Shown piece by piece: positions 1 through 6,271 of a DNA stretch of 13,215 bases. A program made the translations under genes and the position numbers. The DNA comes from Bacillota bacterium (GTDB taxonomy: Bacteria; Bacillota_E; Sulfobacillia; Sulfobacillales; Sulfobacillaceae). A model generated the notes under the pieces. The model had not been told where the DNA came from and ran no database searches. It saw only the letters and a program-made list of their open reading frames with translations. Each line of letters opens with the position of its first letter. Position 1 is the stretch's first letter. The stretch lies in contig JAKADJ010000037.1 of the NCBI GenBank assembly GCA_021820645.1, positions 1 through 13,215 of the forward strand, written 5' to 3'.

Positions 1-328
1 TCTCCCAACGCACACGGGGCTGTTTTCTCGGGGAGCTTAATAACGCTTCCGTGAGGAGTCGCGTGAGATCGACATAGGATTCCGTTTGAGGCACCAGCAA
101 CACCAACTGACCGAGATCTTCAACCATGATTTCGGCCCCTACAATCGCCTTAATGCCGACTTCCGATGCGGCCTCCAAAAAGGTTGGCACTCCCGATAAC
201 CGAAACGTGTCGGTTAATGCCAGTGTTCCAATATCCCGAATAGCCGCTTCAGCCACCAGTTGTCTGGGTGTCGAAGCGCCTGCCAAAAAGGAAAAAGCCG
301 AGTGTGTATGGAGTTCTACTCCTCCCAC
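1..328 (-). CDS. dnaE: DNA polymerase III alpha subunit (DnaE/ImuC type), N-terminal fragment
   Basis: Only the first 109 codons are in the window; the gene runs off the left edge. The fragment is a PHP domain, which begins all DnaE-type replicative and error-prone polymerases. It opens with VELHTHSAFSFLAGAS (about residues 4-19), followed by the typical pattern LALTDTFRLSGV, an alanine-rich helix, then GIKAIVGAEI. In many DnaE proteins the TD is followed by His, but here it is TDT, so a PHP metal ligand may be missing. I chose GTG at 328: GGAAG lies just upstream and the start falls inside the last codons of the preceding small gene, so translation is probably coupled. Being last in an operon with imuB, it is most likely the error-prone polymerase (DnaE2/ImuC) of the damage-induced mutasome rather than the main replicase. 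That assignment is inference from context, because the polymerase core is outside the window. Confidence 0.85.
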   Translation of the reverse strand, partial: MGGVELHTHSAFSFLAGASTPRQLVAEAAIRDIGTLALTDTFRLSGVPTFLEAASEVGIKAIVGAEIMVEDLGQLVLLVPQTESYVDLTRLLTEALLSSPRKQPRVRWE

Positions 329-474
329 AATTCTTCCATCCAACGCCAAACAGAAGCCACGAGGGAATGGGGACGAATTCGATAATGGTGTCGCCCAATC
401 GTCAACATAGGGCCTTGCACTCTCGGTATTTCGGTACATTCGCTCGCGTTCGGAAACGGAATAATTTTGGCCAT
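316..474 (-). CDS. small 52-aa protein between DUF6504 gene and dnaE
   Basis: I do not recognise this 52-residue ORF. It has GAGGAGG 8 bases before its ATG, follows the DUF6504 gene by 13 bases, and overlaps the GTG start of dnaE by 13 bases, the arrangement of a translationally coupled operon gene. The protein starts MAKIIPFP, has a basic middle (GRHHYRIRPHS, about residues 28-38) and ends in an aromatic and acidic helix-like tail (VWRWMEELWEE, residues 42-52). There is no signal peptide or membrane segment. It could be a small accessory factor of the ImuB/DnaE mutasome, a coupling leader for dnaE, or a remnant of an ImuA-like gene; the sequence does not decide. A second in-frame GTG lies directly before the ATG. 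Confidence 0.6.
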   Translation of the reverse strand: MAKIIPFPNASECTEIPRVQGPMLTIGRHHYRIRPHSLVASVWRWMEELWEE

Positions 475-487
475 CACAGGAGCCTCC

Positions 488-721
488 TCAATCATAGACG
501 TGATACATCCACCACTGATGCGTTTGGGGGTTACAGGCGAGTTCAAACACACTGTCCGCTTGTCCTTGAATTCTCCAGAACCATAATTCAGGCTCCCCTC
601 GCCACCATTCCCCGACGTCTCGCCAATAGTCCAGTACTCTGACAATCGATACATATTGCTGTCTCCAAACAAAGGCATACGGCACTTGGCGACGAACCCA
701 CACTTTTTCTAGGGTTTTCAT
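488..721 (-). CDS. DUF6504-like protein of the imuB-dnaE cassette
   Basis: This 77-residue protein starts at an ATG that overlaps the imuB stop codon (ATGA), so it is translated by coupling. The core VLDYWRDVGEWWRGEPE, then WFWRIQ, and the end HQWWMYHVYD match my recollection of the DUF6504 family. Those short proteins are typically encoded between imuB-like and dnaE2-like genes, mainly in Actinobacteria, and carry a Trp-rich 'vGEWWRGEP' motif. The function is not established; genomic association points to translesion synthesis. A longer in-frame ATG exists at 748 inside imuB, but the ATGA start is preferred for its position. It probably shares the SOS-type control of the operon. Confidence 0.72.
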   Translation of the reverse strand: MKTLEKVWVRRQVPYAFVWRQQYVSIVRVLDYWRDVGEWWRGEPELWFWRIQGQADSVFELACNPQTHQWWMYHVYD

Positions 722-1833
722 GGCGCTTGGGATTCCCGCATTCGCCAAATATCCCAGAATTGTAAATGAAGTTCTCGTCGAGGGATGTCAAAATTCGAAA
801 GACGCTCCATGGCATTCGTCCGACTTTTTTTATCCATTTTCCACAAATTTAATTGTTGGGCTTTGACACGTTCTGGGTCATCCACTTCCAAGATGACTTT
901 ATCCGGAGGCGCTGCCGGCAAAACCTTCAAGAGTGTCAATACCCGACTAATAATTCGGACTCGCTCAGCGACCGACTCCGGCCAATATCTCTCACGTGTT
1001 TCCATGCCCTGTGATGTCTCCCAGATCAGACGCAAATGTGCCATTCCCTGGTTTTCTTGTCGGAGTCGGTCGACTAATTCTTGCGCGATTTGTGCCATGA
1101 CTTCCCCTAATCCTTGCTCGACTCCTCCCTCTAAGGGTCGCGTAATACGAATCGACGCGGGTCTCATCTGAGTGCTTACTGGCAATGCATGAACCTGCTC
1201 TAATAACCCCGGCACATCTCCCACCTGTGTCCAGCCACGACGTCTCCACTCATAAACTCGCTTCGGCCATCGTGACTCAACATACTCTAGGGGAACCCGA
1301 GGCCAATATGTAGATTCTTCTTGTGGATGAATAACAAATACTCGCACCCCTTTAACAGACCAAGTTTTTAGACCTAGAAAATCGCCTTGGTCGCAAGCCC
1401 ATTGCGCTAATATTGGATGACTGGCCACACCGATATCGGCTCGCAAAGCCCATCGTGGTATCACTTCTGCCATCAACGATTCTAAAACTTGTGGTTGAAT
1501 TCGAGGCCATTCCCACCATCCCTCACGAGGATCCTCCTGAAAATAGGACACCGCATGTTGCTGGAGCCAACGCATCCGTTCACGATGCCCCGCTTGATAA
1601 TGCAGATCTTGCCATGGCACCATGACTGCCTGCGGATATCGCCACTTTAATTCCTTTAATAGCATTCCGGCACGTACCCCAAGGTCCCATCCTTGGGCGT
1701 CTGTATCAAATACCCGATCTCCTTGAAGCACTACAAAAGGCCCTAAGGGGCGTGAGGCATGCTCTCGAGTCAAATGTCCTAGTTGCCAGTAGATAATCCC
1801 CAAGAAAATGCCCTTCTTTCGCATATAAAACAT
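718..1833 (-). CDS. imuB: ImuB-like inactive Y-family DNA polymerase
   Basis: The 371-residue product resembles ImuB, the non-catalytic Y-family subunit that links the error-prone DnaE2 polymerase to the beta clamp. The N-terminal part (GIIYWQLGHLTREH, then GVRAGMLLKELKWRYPQA at about 53-70) follows the Y-family palm layout. Two acidic motifs of active enzymes are missing: the first-strand DxD is replaced by IIYWQLG and the S(I/V)DE motif by WWEWPR. It therefore probably cannot polymerise DNA. Near the C terminus QLNLW (residues 327-331) resembles the clamp-binding pentapeptide and the QLPLW motif known from mycobacterial ImuB. Order imuB-DUF6504-52aa-dnaE on one strand supports the call. The start is uncertain: ATG at 1833 lies about 8 bases after the predicted transcript start, and MRKKG at 1824 is an alternative. 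Neither has a clear ribosome site. Confidence 0.8.
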   Translation of the reverse strand: MFYMRKKGIFLGIIYWQLGHLTREHASRPLGPFVVLQGDRVFDTDAQGWDLGVRAGMLLKELKWRYPQAVMVPWQDLHYQAGHRERMRWLQQHAVSYFQEDPREGWWEWPRIQPQVLESLMAEVIPRWALRADIGVASHPILAQWACDQGDFLGLKTWSVKGVRVFVIHPQEESTYWPRVPLEYVESRWPKRVYEWRRRGWTQVGDVPGLLEQVHALPVSTQMRPASIRITRPLEGGVEQGLGEVMAQIAQELVDRLRQENQGMAHLRLIWETSQGMETRERYWPESVAERVRIISRVLTLLKVLPAAPPDKVILEVDDPERVKAQQLNLWKMDKKSRTNAMERLSNFDIPRRELHLQFWDIWRMRESQAP

Positions 1834-1840
1834 TTGTTTG
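1827..1840 (-). promoter_or_regulatory. LexA (DinR)-like SOS box
   Basis: The minus strand reads CAAACAAATGTTTT. Compared with the Bacillus DinR/LexA consensus CGAACRNRYGTTYC it differs at two positions (second base and last base). Its core AAAC-N4-GTTT is an inverted repeat. It lies just downstream of the TATAAT box and covers the probable transcription start and the first ATG of imuB, a position suited to repression. A wider, overlapping inverted repeat AACATT-7-AATGTT spans 1829-1847. Confidence 0.55.
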
Positions 1841-1847
1841 TAATGTT

Positions 1848-1877
1848 ATTATAAGCCGAAATCCCAGGATTATTCAA
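1848..1877 (-). promoter_or_regulatory. sigma-A type promoter of the imuB operon
   Basis: On the minus strand TTGAAT (1877-1872) is followed after 18 bases by a perfect TATAAT (1853-1848). The expected transcript start is near 1841, so the leader to the ATG at 1833 would be only about 8 bases. The imuB mRNA may be nearly leaderless, or translation may start at the second Met. Confidence 0.65.
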
Positions 1878-1902
1878 GAGGGGGTACTGCCCATTTTTAA
1901 GT

Positions 1903-1931
1903 TTGACAAAAAAAAGAGGCAGGAAGATACT
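1903..1931 (+). promoter_or_regulatory. sigma-A type promoter of the small membrane protein gene
   Basis: TTGACA (1903-1908), a 17-base spacer, then GATACT (1926-1931; four of six match TATAAT). This places the transcript start near 1938-1940, ahead of the GGAGGG ribosome site and the ATG at 1984. The promoter stands back to back with that of imuB; the two -35 boxes are about 25 bases apart. Confidence 0.6.
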
Positions 1932-1983
1932 CAAGCCAAGGTGTCTATGCTTATCGAGCTCAGTGAAGGAGGGTTCCTACCAC

Positions 1984-2391
1984 ATGGTAAAAAATGAGCA
2001 AGCGGGAGCGGTAGCAGGCGTCCTCGGAACTGTAGTCAGTTGTTCCGCGATGATGTTTTCCCTATTTCCTGCCCTACTAGGAACCATTGGCGCGTCTGCG
2101 TCGACAAGCATGATGGGTATGTCGACCACCACCGCCTTACCGCCCTGGGTCAACACCATTACGCATTACTCTCCCATCATCCTCGGCATCTCCATTATTC
2201 TCATCATCTACGCTATTCGCCGCGCCGTCCTCCTGGTCAAAATTGTTGTCGGCATCGGAATTCTTCTTTTAATCCTGAACGAAATTTCCATGACCCCCTA
2301 TCTCTTCCTACCGGCTTTAGCATTGGTCATTGCAGGCAATATCATGGGATGGACGTGGCGGTCTGGCGTTTCGGGTGTTAAAAAAGTCTGA
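1984..2391 (+). CDS. small four-helix membrane protein of unknown function
   Basis: I do not recognise this 135-residue protein. It shows four hydrophobic stretches: residues 8-36 (with SCSAMMFSLFPALLG), 64-78, 81-98 and 106-122, joined by a polar Ser/Thr/Met-rich loop (38-50), a short RR turn (79-80) and a loop with NE (99-100). The C terminus is basic (KK at 133-134). The first helix, with its Cys and following FP, loosely recalls small metal-transport membrane proteins such as MerT/MerC. The usual vicinal cysteine pair is absent, so I would not assign that role. ATG at 1984 is chosen because GAAGGAGGG precedes it by about 11 bases; an in-frame TTG at 1903 is itself the -35 box. The gene is transcribed alone, with its own promoter and terminator. 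Confidence 0.7.
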   Translation: MVKNEQAGAVAGVLGTVVSCSAMMFSLFPALLGTIGASASTSMMGMSTTTALPPWVNTITHYSPIILGISIILIIYAIRRAVLLVKIVVGIGILLLILNEISMTPYLFLPALALVIAGNIMGWTWRSGVSGVKKV

Positions 2392-2439
2392 CCCAGCCTA
2401 AGGCGATTCCCCATCTGACCCCATTCATCTCAATGCAAA

Positions 2440-2477
2440 ATGGCGTGGAATTGGTAGCCAATTCACACGCCATTTTT
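2440..2477 (+). terminator. rho-independent terminator after the membrane protein gene
   Basis: Left arm ATGGCGTGGAATTGG, loop TAG, right arm CCAATTC-A-CACGCCAT (one bulged A), then TTTTT. Four A's precede the left arm, so on the minus strand a weaker T-run follows the same stem, and it may also end the acs-satP transcript converging from the right. The rest of 2392-2540 shows nothing else. Confidence 0.85.
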
Positions 2478-2540
2478 GTCATCGATCTTTACTAGGGGCA
2501 GCTTTGAAGACTACTCCATCGCACGCCCCCAAACGCCCTA

Positions 2541-3128
2541 TTAGGCACTTTGATTCAACGACTCCGCAACAGGCTTATTGAAAGGTCCAACCGGTAATAC
2601 GGACCGTCCAAACGCCTCATTAATTACTTCTGCCGCCGAAAGGTAAAAAGCGAGAATCGCCGTAATGAGTCCAAGATAGCCGCCAACCACCGTCATTCCG
2701 CTTACCCCCCACGCACCAATCGCAAGCAGGACGAAGGTCAACCATAGGGCTAAAAACACCAATTGTAGTGCCATGTTGGCACGAAATGTCGCCACCCACA
2801 TGTAGAATGTAAAGACACCCCACATAAAAAGGTACCATCCCACAAACGAGGCAGGCACTGTGGCCCCAAAGTAATGCGCGAACAGGGCAAAAGACCACCA
2901 AAAAGCCCCGTAAGAAAAGAATGCGACGGTGCCAAAGGTGTTTCCCCGACGGAATTCTAATACGCCCGCCACCAACTGTGCCGAGCCTCCATAGGCCATC
3001 GCCAACGCGATGACCATGCCAAGACTTTTAGAATCATACCATCCTGCGTTAATCATGCTAAGCATCCACGTTGTAAAAGCAAACCCTGCCAATCCCAAGG
3101 GTGCTGGATTTCCAAGTTTCGCCGACAT
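2541..3128 (-). CDS. satP: acetate/succinate transporter, SatP (YaaH/GPR1/FUN34) family
   Basis: This 195-residue integral membrane protein carries the family signature NPAPLGL at residues 7-13. About six hydrophobic helices follow, including the aromatic stretch YGAFWWSFALF typical of acetate uptake proteins. Members of the family move acetate, and sometimes succinate, with protons or as channels across the cytoplasmic membrane. Length is close to the usual 190-200 residues. ATG at 3128 is preceded by GGAGAGAGGG. It lies 53 bases downstream of acs on the same strand, so import and activation of acetate are probably co-transcribed. Substrate specificity between acetate and other short acids is not readable from sequence alone. 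Confidence 0.92.
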   Translation of the reverse strand: MSAKLGNPAPLGLAGFAFTTWMLSMINAGWYDSKSLGMVIALAMAYGGSAQLVAGVLEFRRGNTFGTVAFFSYGAFWWSFALFAHYFGATVPASFVGWYLFMWGVFTFYMWVATFRANMALQLVFLALWLTFVLLAIGAWGVSGMTVVGGYLGLITAILAFYLSAAEVINEAFGRSVLPVGPFNKPVAESLNQSA

Positions 3129-3164
3129 TAATATCCCTCTCTCCGTATTTAATTGGCTAAACTA

Positions 3165-3180
3165 CCGGACCGTAGTCCGG
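3165..3180 (-). other. short hairpin between acs and satP
   Basis: CCGGAC-CGTA-GTCCGG is a perfect 6-bp stem with a 4-base loop, starting one base after the acs stop codon. No T-run follows on the minus strand, so it is not a classic terminator. It may set relative acs/satP levels by mRNA processing or partial attenuation; this is inference. Confidence 0.4.
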
Positions 3181-3181
3181 C

Positions 3182-5206
3182 TCAGGGACCGACGAGCTGA
3201 TGAATAATCTCAACCACTTCCGGGTTGGACAGCGTCGTCACGTCCCCAATCTCTCGATGATCTGAGATGGATGCCAAGATCCGGCGCATAATCTTGCCCG
3301 ATCGGGTCTTCGGTAGATCAGGCACTACCCACACGTGGCGTGGCCGCGCAATCGGACCAATTTCACGCACGATGGCATCCACAATCTTTTGGGACAAACT
3401 ACTATCCGCCGTGGTTCCCGCATGGACCGACACATAGATTTCTGGAATGCTCCCTTTGATATCATCATAAGCCGCAACCACAGCAGCTTCGGCAACTTCG
3501 GGGACTTGCAACACGGCTGACTCTAATTCTTTAGTACCTAACCGATGACCCGCCACATTAATGACGTCGTCGATCCGGCCCAAAATTCGAAAGTACCCAT
3601 CTGACGCCAACATAGCCCCGTCTCCCGCCATGTATGGCCAATCCCGCCAATCGTGACTCTCGGGGTTCTTATTATATTTTCCGTAATAAGTGCGAACGAA
3701 CCGTTCGGGATCCTTCCAAATGGTCTGAGAGATTCCTGGCCAAGGGTTTCTGATGCAAATGTTACCGCCTTCACCGGATCCCGGAACCACTTCATTACCT
3801 TCATCGTCATAGACCACCGGATGAATACCCGGGATTCCGGGGCCAGCACTACCCGGTTTCATGGCTTGCAACGCCGGCACCGTACTACACAAAAATCCTC
3901 CGGTCTCGGTTTGCCACCAGGTATCTACAATGGCCGCTTCGCCTTTCCCTACCACGTTATAGTACCAGCGCCACACGTCAGGTTCGATGGGCTCTCCCAC
4001 GGTAACCATCAGCTTAAAGTGGTAGGCATAACGCCTAGGAATAGCGTCTCCATGTTGACGCAAGCTTCGGATAGCCGTCGGCGAGGTGTGAAAAATGTTC
4101 ACCCCAAGACGTTCAGCAATCCGCCAAGGACGGCCGGCGTCGGGATACGTGGGGCCCCCTTCATACAATACCGAGGTAGCTCCGAGGGCCAGGGGGCCGT
4201 ACACGATGTAGGAGTGGCCGGTAATCCAGCCAATATCCGCCATGCACCAGTACACGTCATTGTCCTGAATGTCCAGGATATTCTTACAGGTGGCTGCTGC
4301 ATAAGAGAGATATCCTCCGGTCCCATGTTGAATGCCCTTCGGCTTTCCCGTCGATCCTGACGTATACATGAGGAATAACGGATCCTCTGCAGGCATCGAT
4401 TCCGGCTCAACCACGGTTCCACGATACTGGGGAAGAAGGTCGTTTACGACGAAGTCACGGCCTTCTATCAAGGCCGATCCCCCATAATGACCCGCATCTC
4501 GTTCGAAGATCAGAACACGGTCAACCTTTTGACCACTTTCGGCGGCCCTGGTCACCGCCACATCGGCTTTTTCTTTGTGGTCTAGCCATTTGCCATTACG
4601 GTAGTATCCGTCAATCGTAATCAGGAGTGACGACTCGGAATCAATAATGCGATCCGCACACGCTTGCCCACTGAAGCCCCCGAAGACCACCGAGTGGATA
4701 GCCCCGAGGCGGGCACATGCCAGCATCGCAACCGGCAAATCCACCACCATCGGCATATGAATGGTGACCCGATCGCCTTTCTTGACGCCAGCAAAGTCGC
4801 GCAATAATGCCGCAAACTCATTGACACGCCAATAGAGCTCTTGATAACTCACCGCCGTAATCGGATCGGATTCCCGCTCTGCCACAAAATAATACGCCAC
4901 CTTACTCTGGTGGCGTGGCAAGTGACGATCGACACAGTTATACGAAGCGTTTAAACGACCGCCGACAAACCAACGCCAAAACGGTGGATTCGAGGTGTCA
5001 AGAACGGTCTCCCAGCTCTTGTCCCAGTCCAAGAGATTTGCGTACTCTATGAAACTTTCGGGGAAATGTTCGAGATCAAACCGACGATACACGTCCGGGT
5101 CATTAAGATTGGCTTGCTGCACAAAACTCTCCGGAGGTTCATAATAGTCCTCCTCACGCCAATGGACCTCAATATCCCGCTGATTCTCACTCTGATTGTC
5201 TGCCAT
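3182..5206 (-). CDS. acs: acetyl-CoA synthetase (AMP-forming)
   Basis: This 674-residue enzyme activates acetate with ATP and CoA to acetyl-CoA in the cytoplasm through an acetyl-AMP intermediate. Motifs in order: the P-loop-like YTSGSTGKPKG (281-291), GEPIEPDVW (404-412), DTWWQTETGG (428-437), GDGA (528-531), GRIDDVINVAGHRLGT (543-558), and PKTRSGKIMRR (632-642). Lys638 is the lysine acetylated in many Acs enzymes to switch off adenylation. The second Trp of DTWW (residue 431) corresponds to the residue that limits the pocket to acetate, which argues against a propionyl- or long-chain-specific enzyme. AAAGGAGGA lies just before the ATG. It is first in a two-gene unit with satP. The 291 bases upstream carry repeated AGAAC/GTTCT sites, so regulation by an acetate- or acyl-CoA-responsive factor is possible. 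Confidence 0.96.
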   Translation of the reverse strand: MADNQSENQRDIEVHWREEDYYEPPESFVQQANLNDPDVYRRFDLEHFPESFIEYANLLDWDKSWETVLDTSNPPFWRWFVGGRLNASYNCVDRHLPRHQSKVAYYFVAERESDPITAVSYQELYWRVNEFAALLRDFAGVKKGDRVTIHMPMVVDLPVAMLACARLGAIHSVVFGGFSGQACADRIIDSESSLLITIDGYYRNGKWLDHKEKADVAVTRAAESGQKVDRVLIFERDAGHYGGSALIEGRDFVVNDLLPQYRGTVVEPESMPAEDPLFLMYTSGSTGKPKGIQHGTGGYLSYAAATCKNILDIQDNDVYWCMADIGWITGHSYIVYGPLALGATSVLYEGGPTYPDAGRPWRIAERLGVNIFHTSPTAIRSLRQHGDAIPRRYAYHFKLMVTVGEPIEPDVWRWYYNVVGKGEAAIVDTWWQTETGGFLCSTVPALQAMKPGSAGPGIPGIHPVVYDDEGNEVVPGSGEGGNICIRNPWPGISQTIWKDPERFVRTYYGKYNKNPESHDWRDWPYMAGDGAMLASDGYFRILGRIDDVINVAGHRLGTKELESAVLQVPEVAEAAVVAAYDDIKGSIPEIYVSVHAGTTADSSLSQKIVDAIVREIGPIARPRHVWVVPDLPKTRSGKIMRRILASISDHREIGDVTTLSNPEVVEIIHQLVGP

Positions 5207-5238
5207 TAGTGTCCTCCTTTCATCGGTGCTTCCATTTT

Positions 5239-5339
5239 ATTCTACAACGACTTGCGTAAGAATTCAGTTCTAATAGAATAATTTTGTCAAATTTACTTCT
5301 AGAACGTAAGGTTCTTACTCCATGACTCCGATTTAGAAC
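5239..5339 (-). promoter_or_regulatory. acs upstream region: candidate promoter and AGAAC/GTTCT repeat cluster
   Basis: Four copies of AGAAC or its complement lie at 5267, 5301, 5311 and 5335. Two form the inverted pair AGAAC-gtaag-GTTCT (5301-5315), and another sits in the palindrome TTCTAATAGAA (5268-5278). A minus-strand TTGACA (5290-5285) has exactly this palindrome as the start of its spacer, but the matching -10 (CTGAAT) is poor. A better -10, TAGAAT (5244-5239), has only a weak -35. The region looks like an operator cluster; the regulator is not in the window. Confidence 0.45.
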
Positions 5340-5351
5340 CAGGCCTAGGAT

Positions 5352-5383
5352 CGCTAAAACCAAGCATACGCTTGGTTTTAGCG
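5352..5383 (-). terminator. 14-bp perfect hairpin downstream of the acyl-CoA operon
   Basis: CGCTAAAACCAAGC, loop ATAC, GCTTGGTTTTAGCG: a perfect 14-bp stem about 115 bases after the last gene of the operon. It has no U-run beyond the stem, though TTTT lies inside the right arm on either strand. It most likely ends or stabilises the operon transcript; a role as a protein-binding palindrome ahead of acs is possible. Positions 5384-5497 hold nothing else I can support. Confidence 0.5.
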
Positions 5384-5497
5384 CCGTGATCCCGGATCAA
5401 CCGGTAGAGATCTGCCTCTCACGGACTCCGTATTTAGTGGGCGCCCTGCATAATGTTTGTCTGATCATCACGGACTGCACTAGACTGAAACACCCCG

Positions 5498-6271
5498 TCA
5501 CTGATGAGCCCAATTCGGGGACCGATGTTCGGAAAAAGCCTCGACCCCTTCGTGGGAATCCTCCGTGAGTGCCACGAGAGACACCATGTTTTGTAAATAA
5601 TGCAAAGCTTGTTCATAGCTCAAATCCTCGGACCAGCGGAATGCCTCTTTCCCCAGTCGAGCAATCGTGGAGCTTCCTGGAGTCACAGCGCGAGCCAGCT
5701 CCAACGCTTGCTCCTGCACTTGATCCGGTGCCACCACCCGATTACAAAACCCCCATTGCTCCATCGTGAGGGCATCGACCATGCGCCCACTCATTAATAG
5801 CTCAAGCGCACGACGCTTGCCGATGAGTCGCACGATCGGGGCCATTACCACCATTGGAAATAGTCCGATTTTGATTTCTGGCAATCCGAATTGGGTATCG
5901 GATCCAGCCACCAATAGATCGGCCCCTGCTGCTAATCCCATACCTCCGGCCAGGGTATAGCCAAACACCGCTGCAATCACCAAGGTCGGGATAGAGGCCA
6001 TTATCTGAATCAATTCCCGAACCCCTCCAAAATATCGGCGCACGGCCTCCACTCCAGACAATTGCCGCACTTCACTGAGGTCGGCACCCGCACAGAACGC
6101 TTTGTCGCCGGTTCCCGTTAGGATGATGGCGTGCACCGTGGGATCCTGTCCCCATTGCCGAAATGCCTGGATCAGCTCTTGAATCGTCTCCGTGTTCAAT
6201 GCGTTACGCACCGCAGGTCGGTTAATCGCAATGCGCACCAAAGACTCCTGACGCTCCACTTCAATGTTCAC
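5498..6271 (-). CDS. enoyl-CoA hydratase, probable 3-methylglutaconyl-CoA hydratase (LiuC/YngF type)
   Basis: This 257-residue crotonase-fold protein carries the oxyanion-hole segment KAFCAGADLSE (about 57-66) and the second one around YTLAGGMGL (105-113). Of the two catalytic glutamates of hydratases, the second is present (LPEIKIG, Glu132). The first position holds Leu in AGGMGLAAGAD, as I recall for Pseudomonas LiuC-type proteins. As last gene after HMG-CoA lyase it should hydrate 3-methylglutaconyl-CoA to HMG-CoA in leucine breakdown; this assignment rests mainly on context. The GTG start overlaps the lyase stop (GTGA), with GGGAGGG five bases upstream inside the lyase gene, so the two are translationally coupled. 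Length is normal for the family. Confidence 0.85.
   Translation of the reverse strand: MNIEVERQESLVRIAINRPAVRNALNTETIQELIQAFRQWGQDPTVHAIILTGTGDKAFCAGADLSEVRQLSGVEAVRRYFGGVRELIQIMASIPTLVIAAVFGYTLAGGMGLAAGADLLVAGSDTQFGLPEIKIGLFPMVVMAPIVRLIGKRRALELLMSGRMVDALTMEQWGFCNRVVAPDQVQEQALELARAVTPGSSTIARLGKEAFRWSEDLSYEQALHYLQNMVSLVALTEDSHEGVEAFSEHRSPNWAHQ

Noticed and set aside
1903..1983. N-terminal extension of the membrane protein from TTG 1903
   Set aside because: The TTG is the first three bases of the -35 box TTGACA, and a good ribosome site stands before ATG 1984.
1984..2391. Mercury-transport-like (MerT/MerC) call for the membrane protein
   Set aside because: Only one Cys in the first helix and no vicinal Cys pair or mer neighbours.
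3653..4360. 235-codon plus-strand ORF
   Set aside because: Lies wholly antisense to the well-supported acs gene; no ribosome site, and the composition is that of a shadow frame.
5498..6271. Missing first catalytic Glu of the enoyl-CoA hydratase as a sign of inactivity
   Set aside because: LiuC-type hydratases commonly lack Glu at this position, so it is a subgroup trait rather than an oddity.
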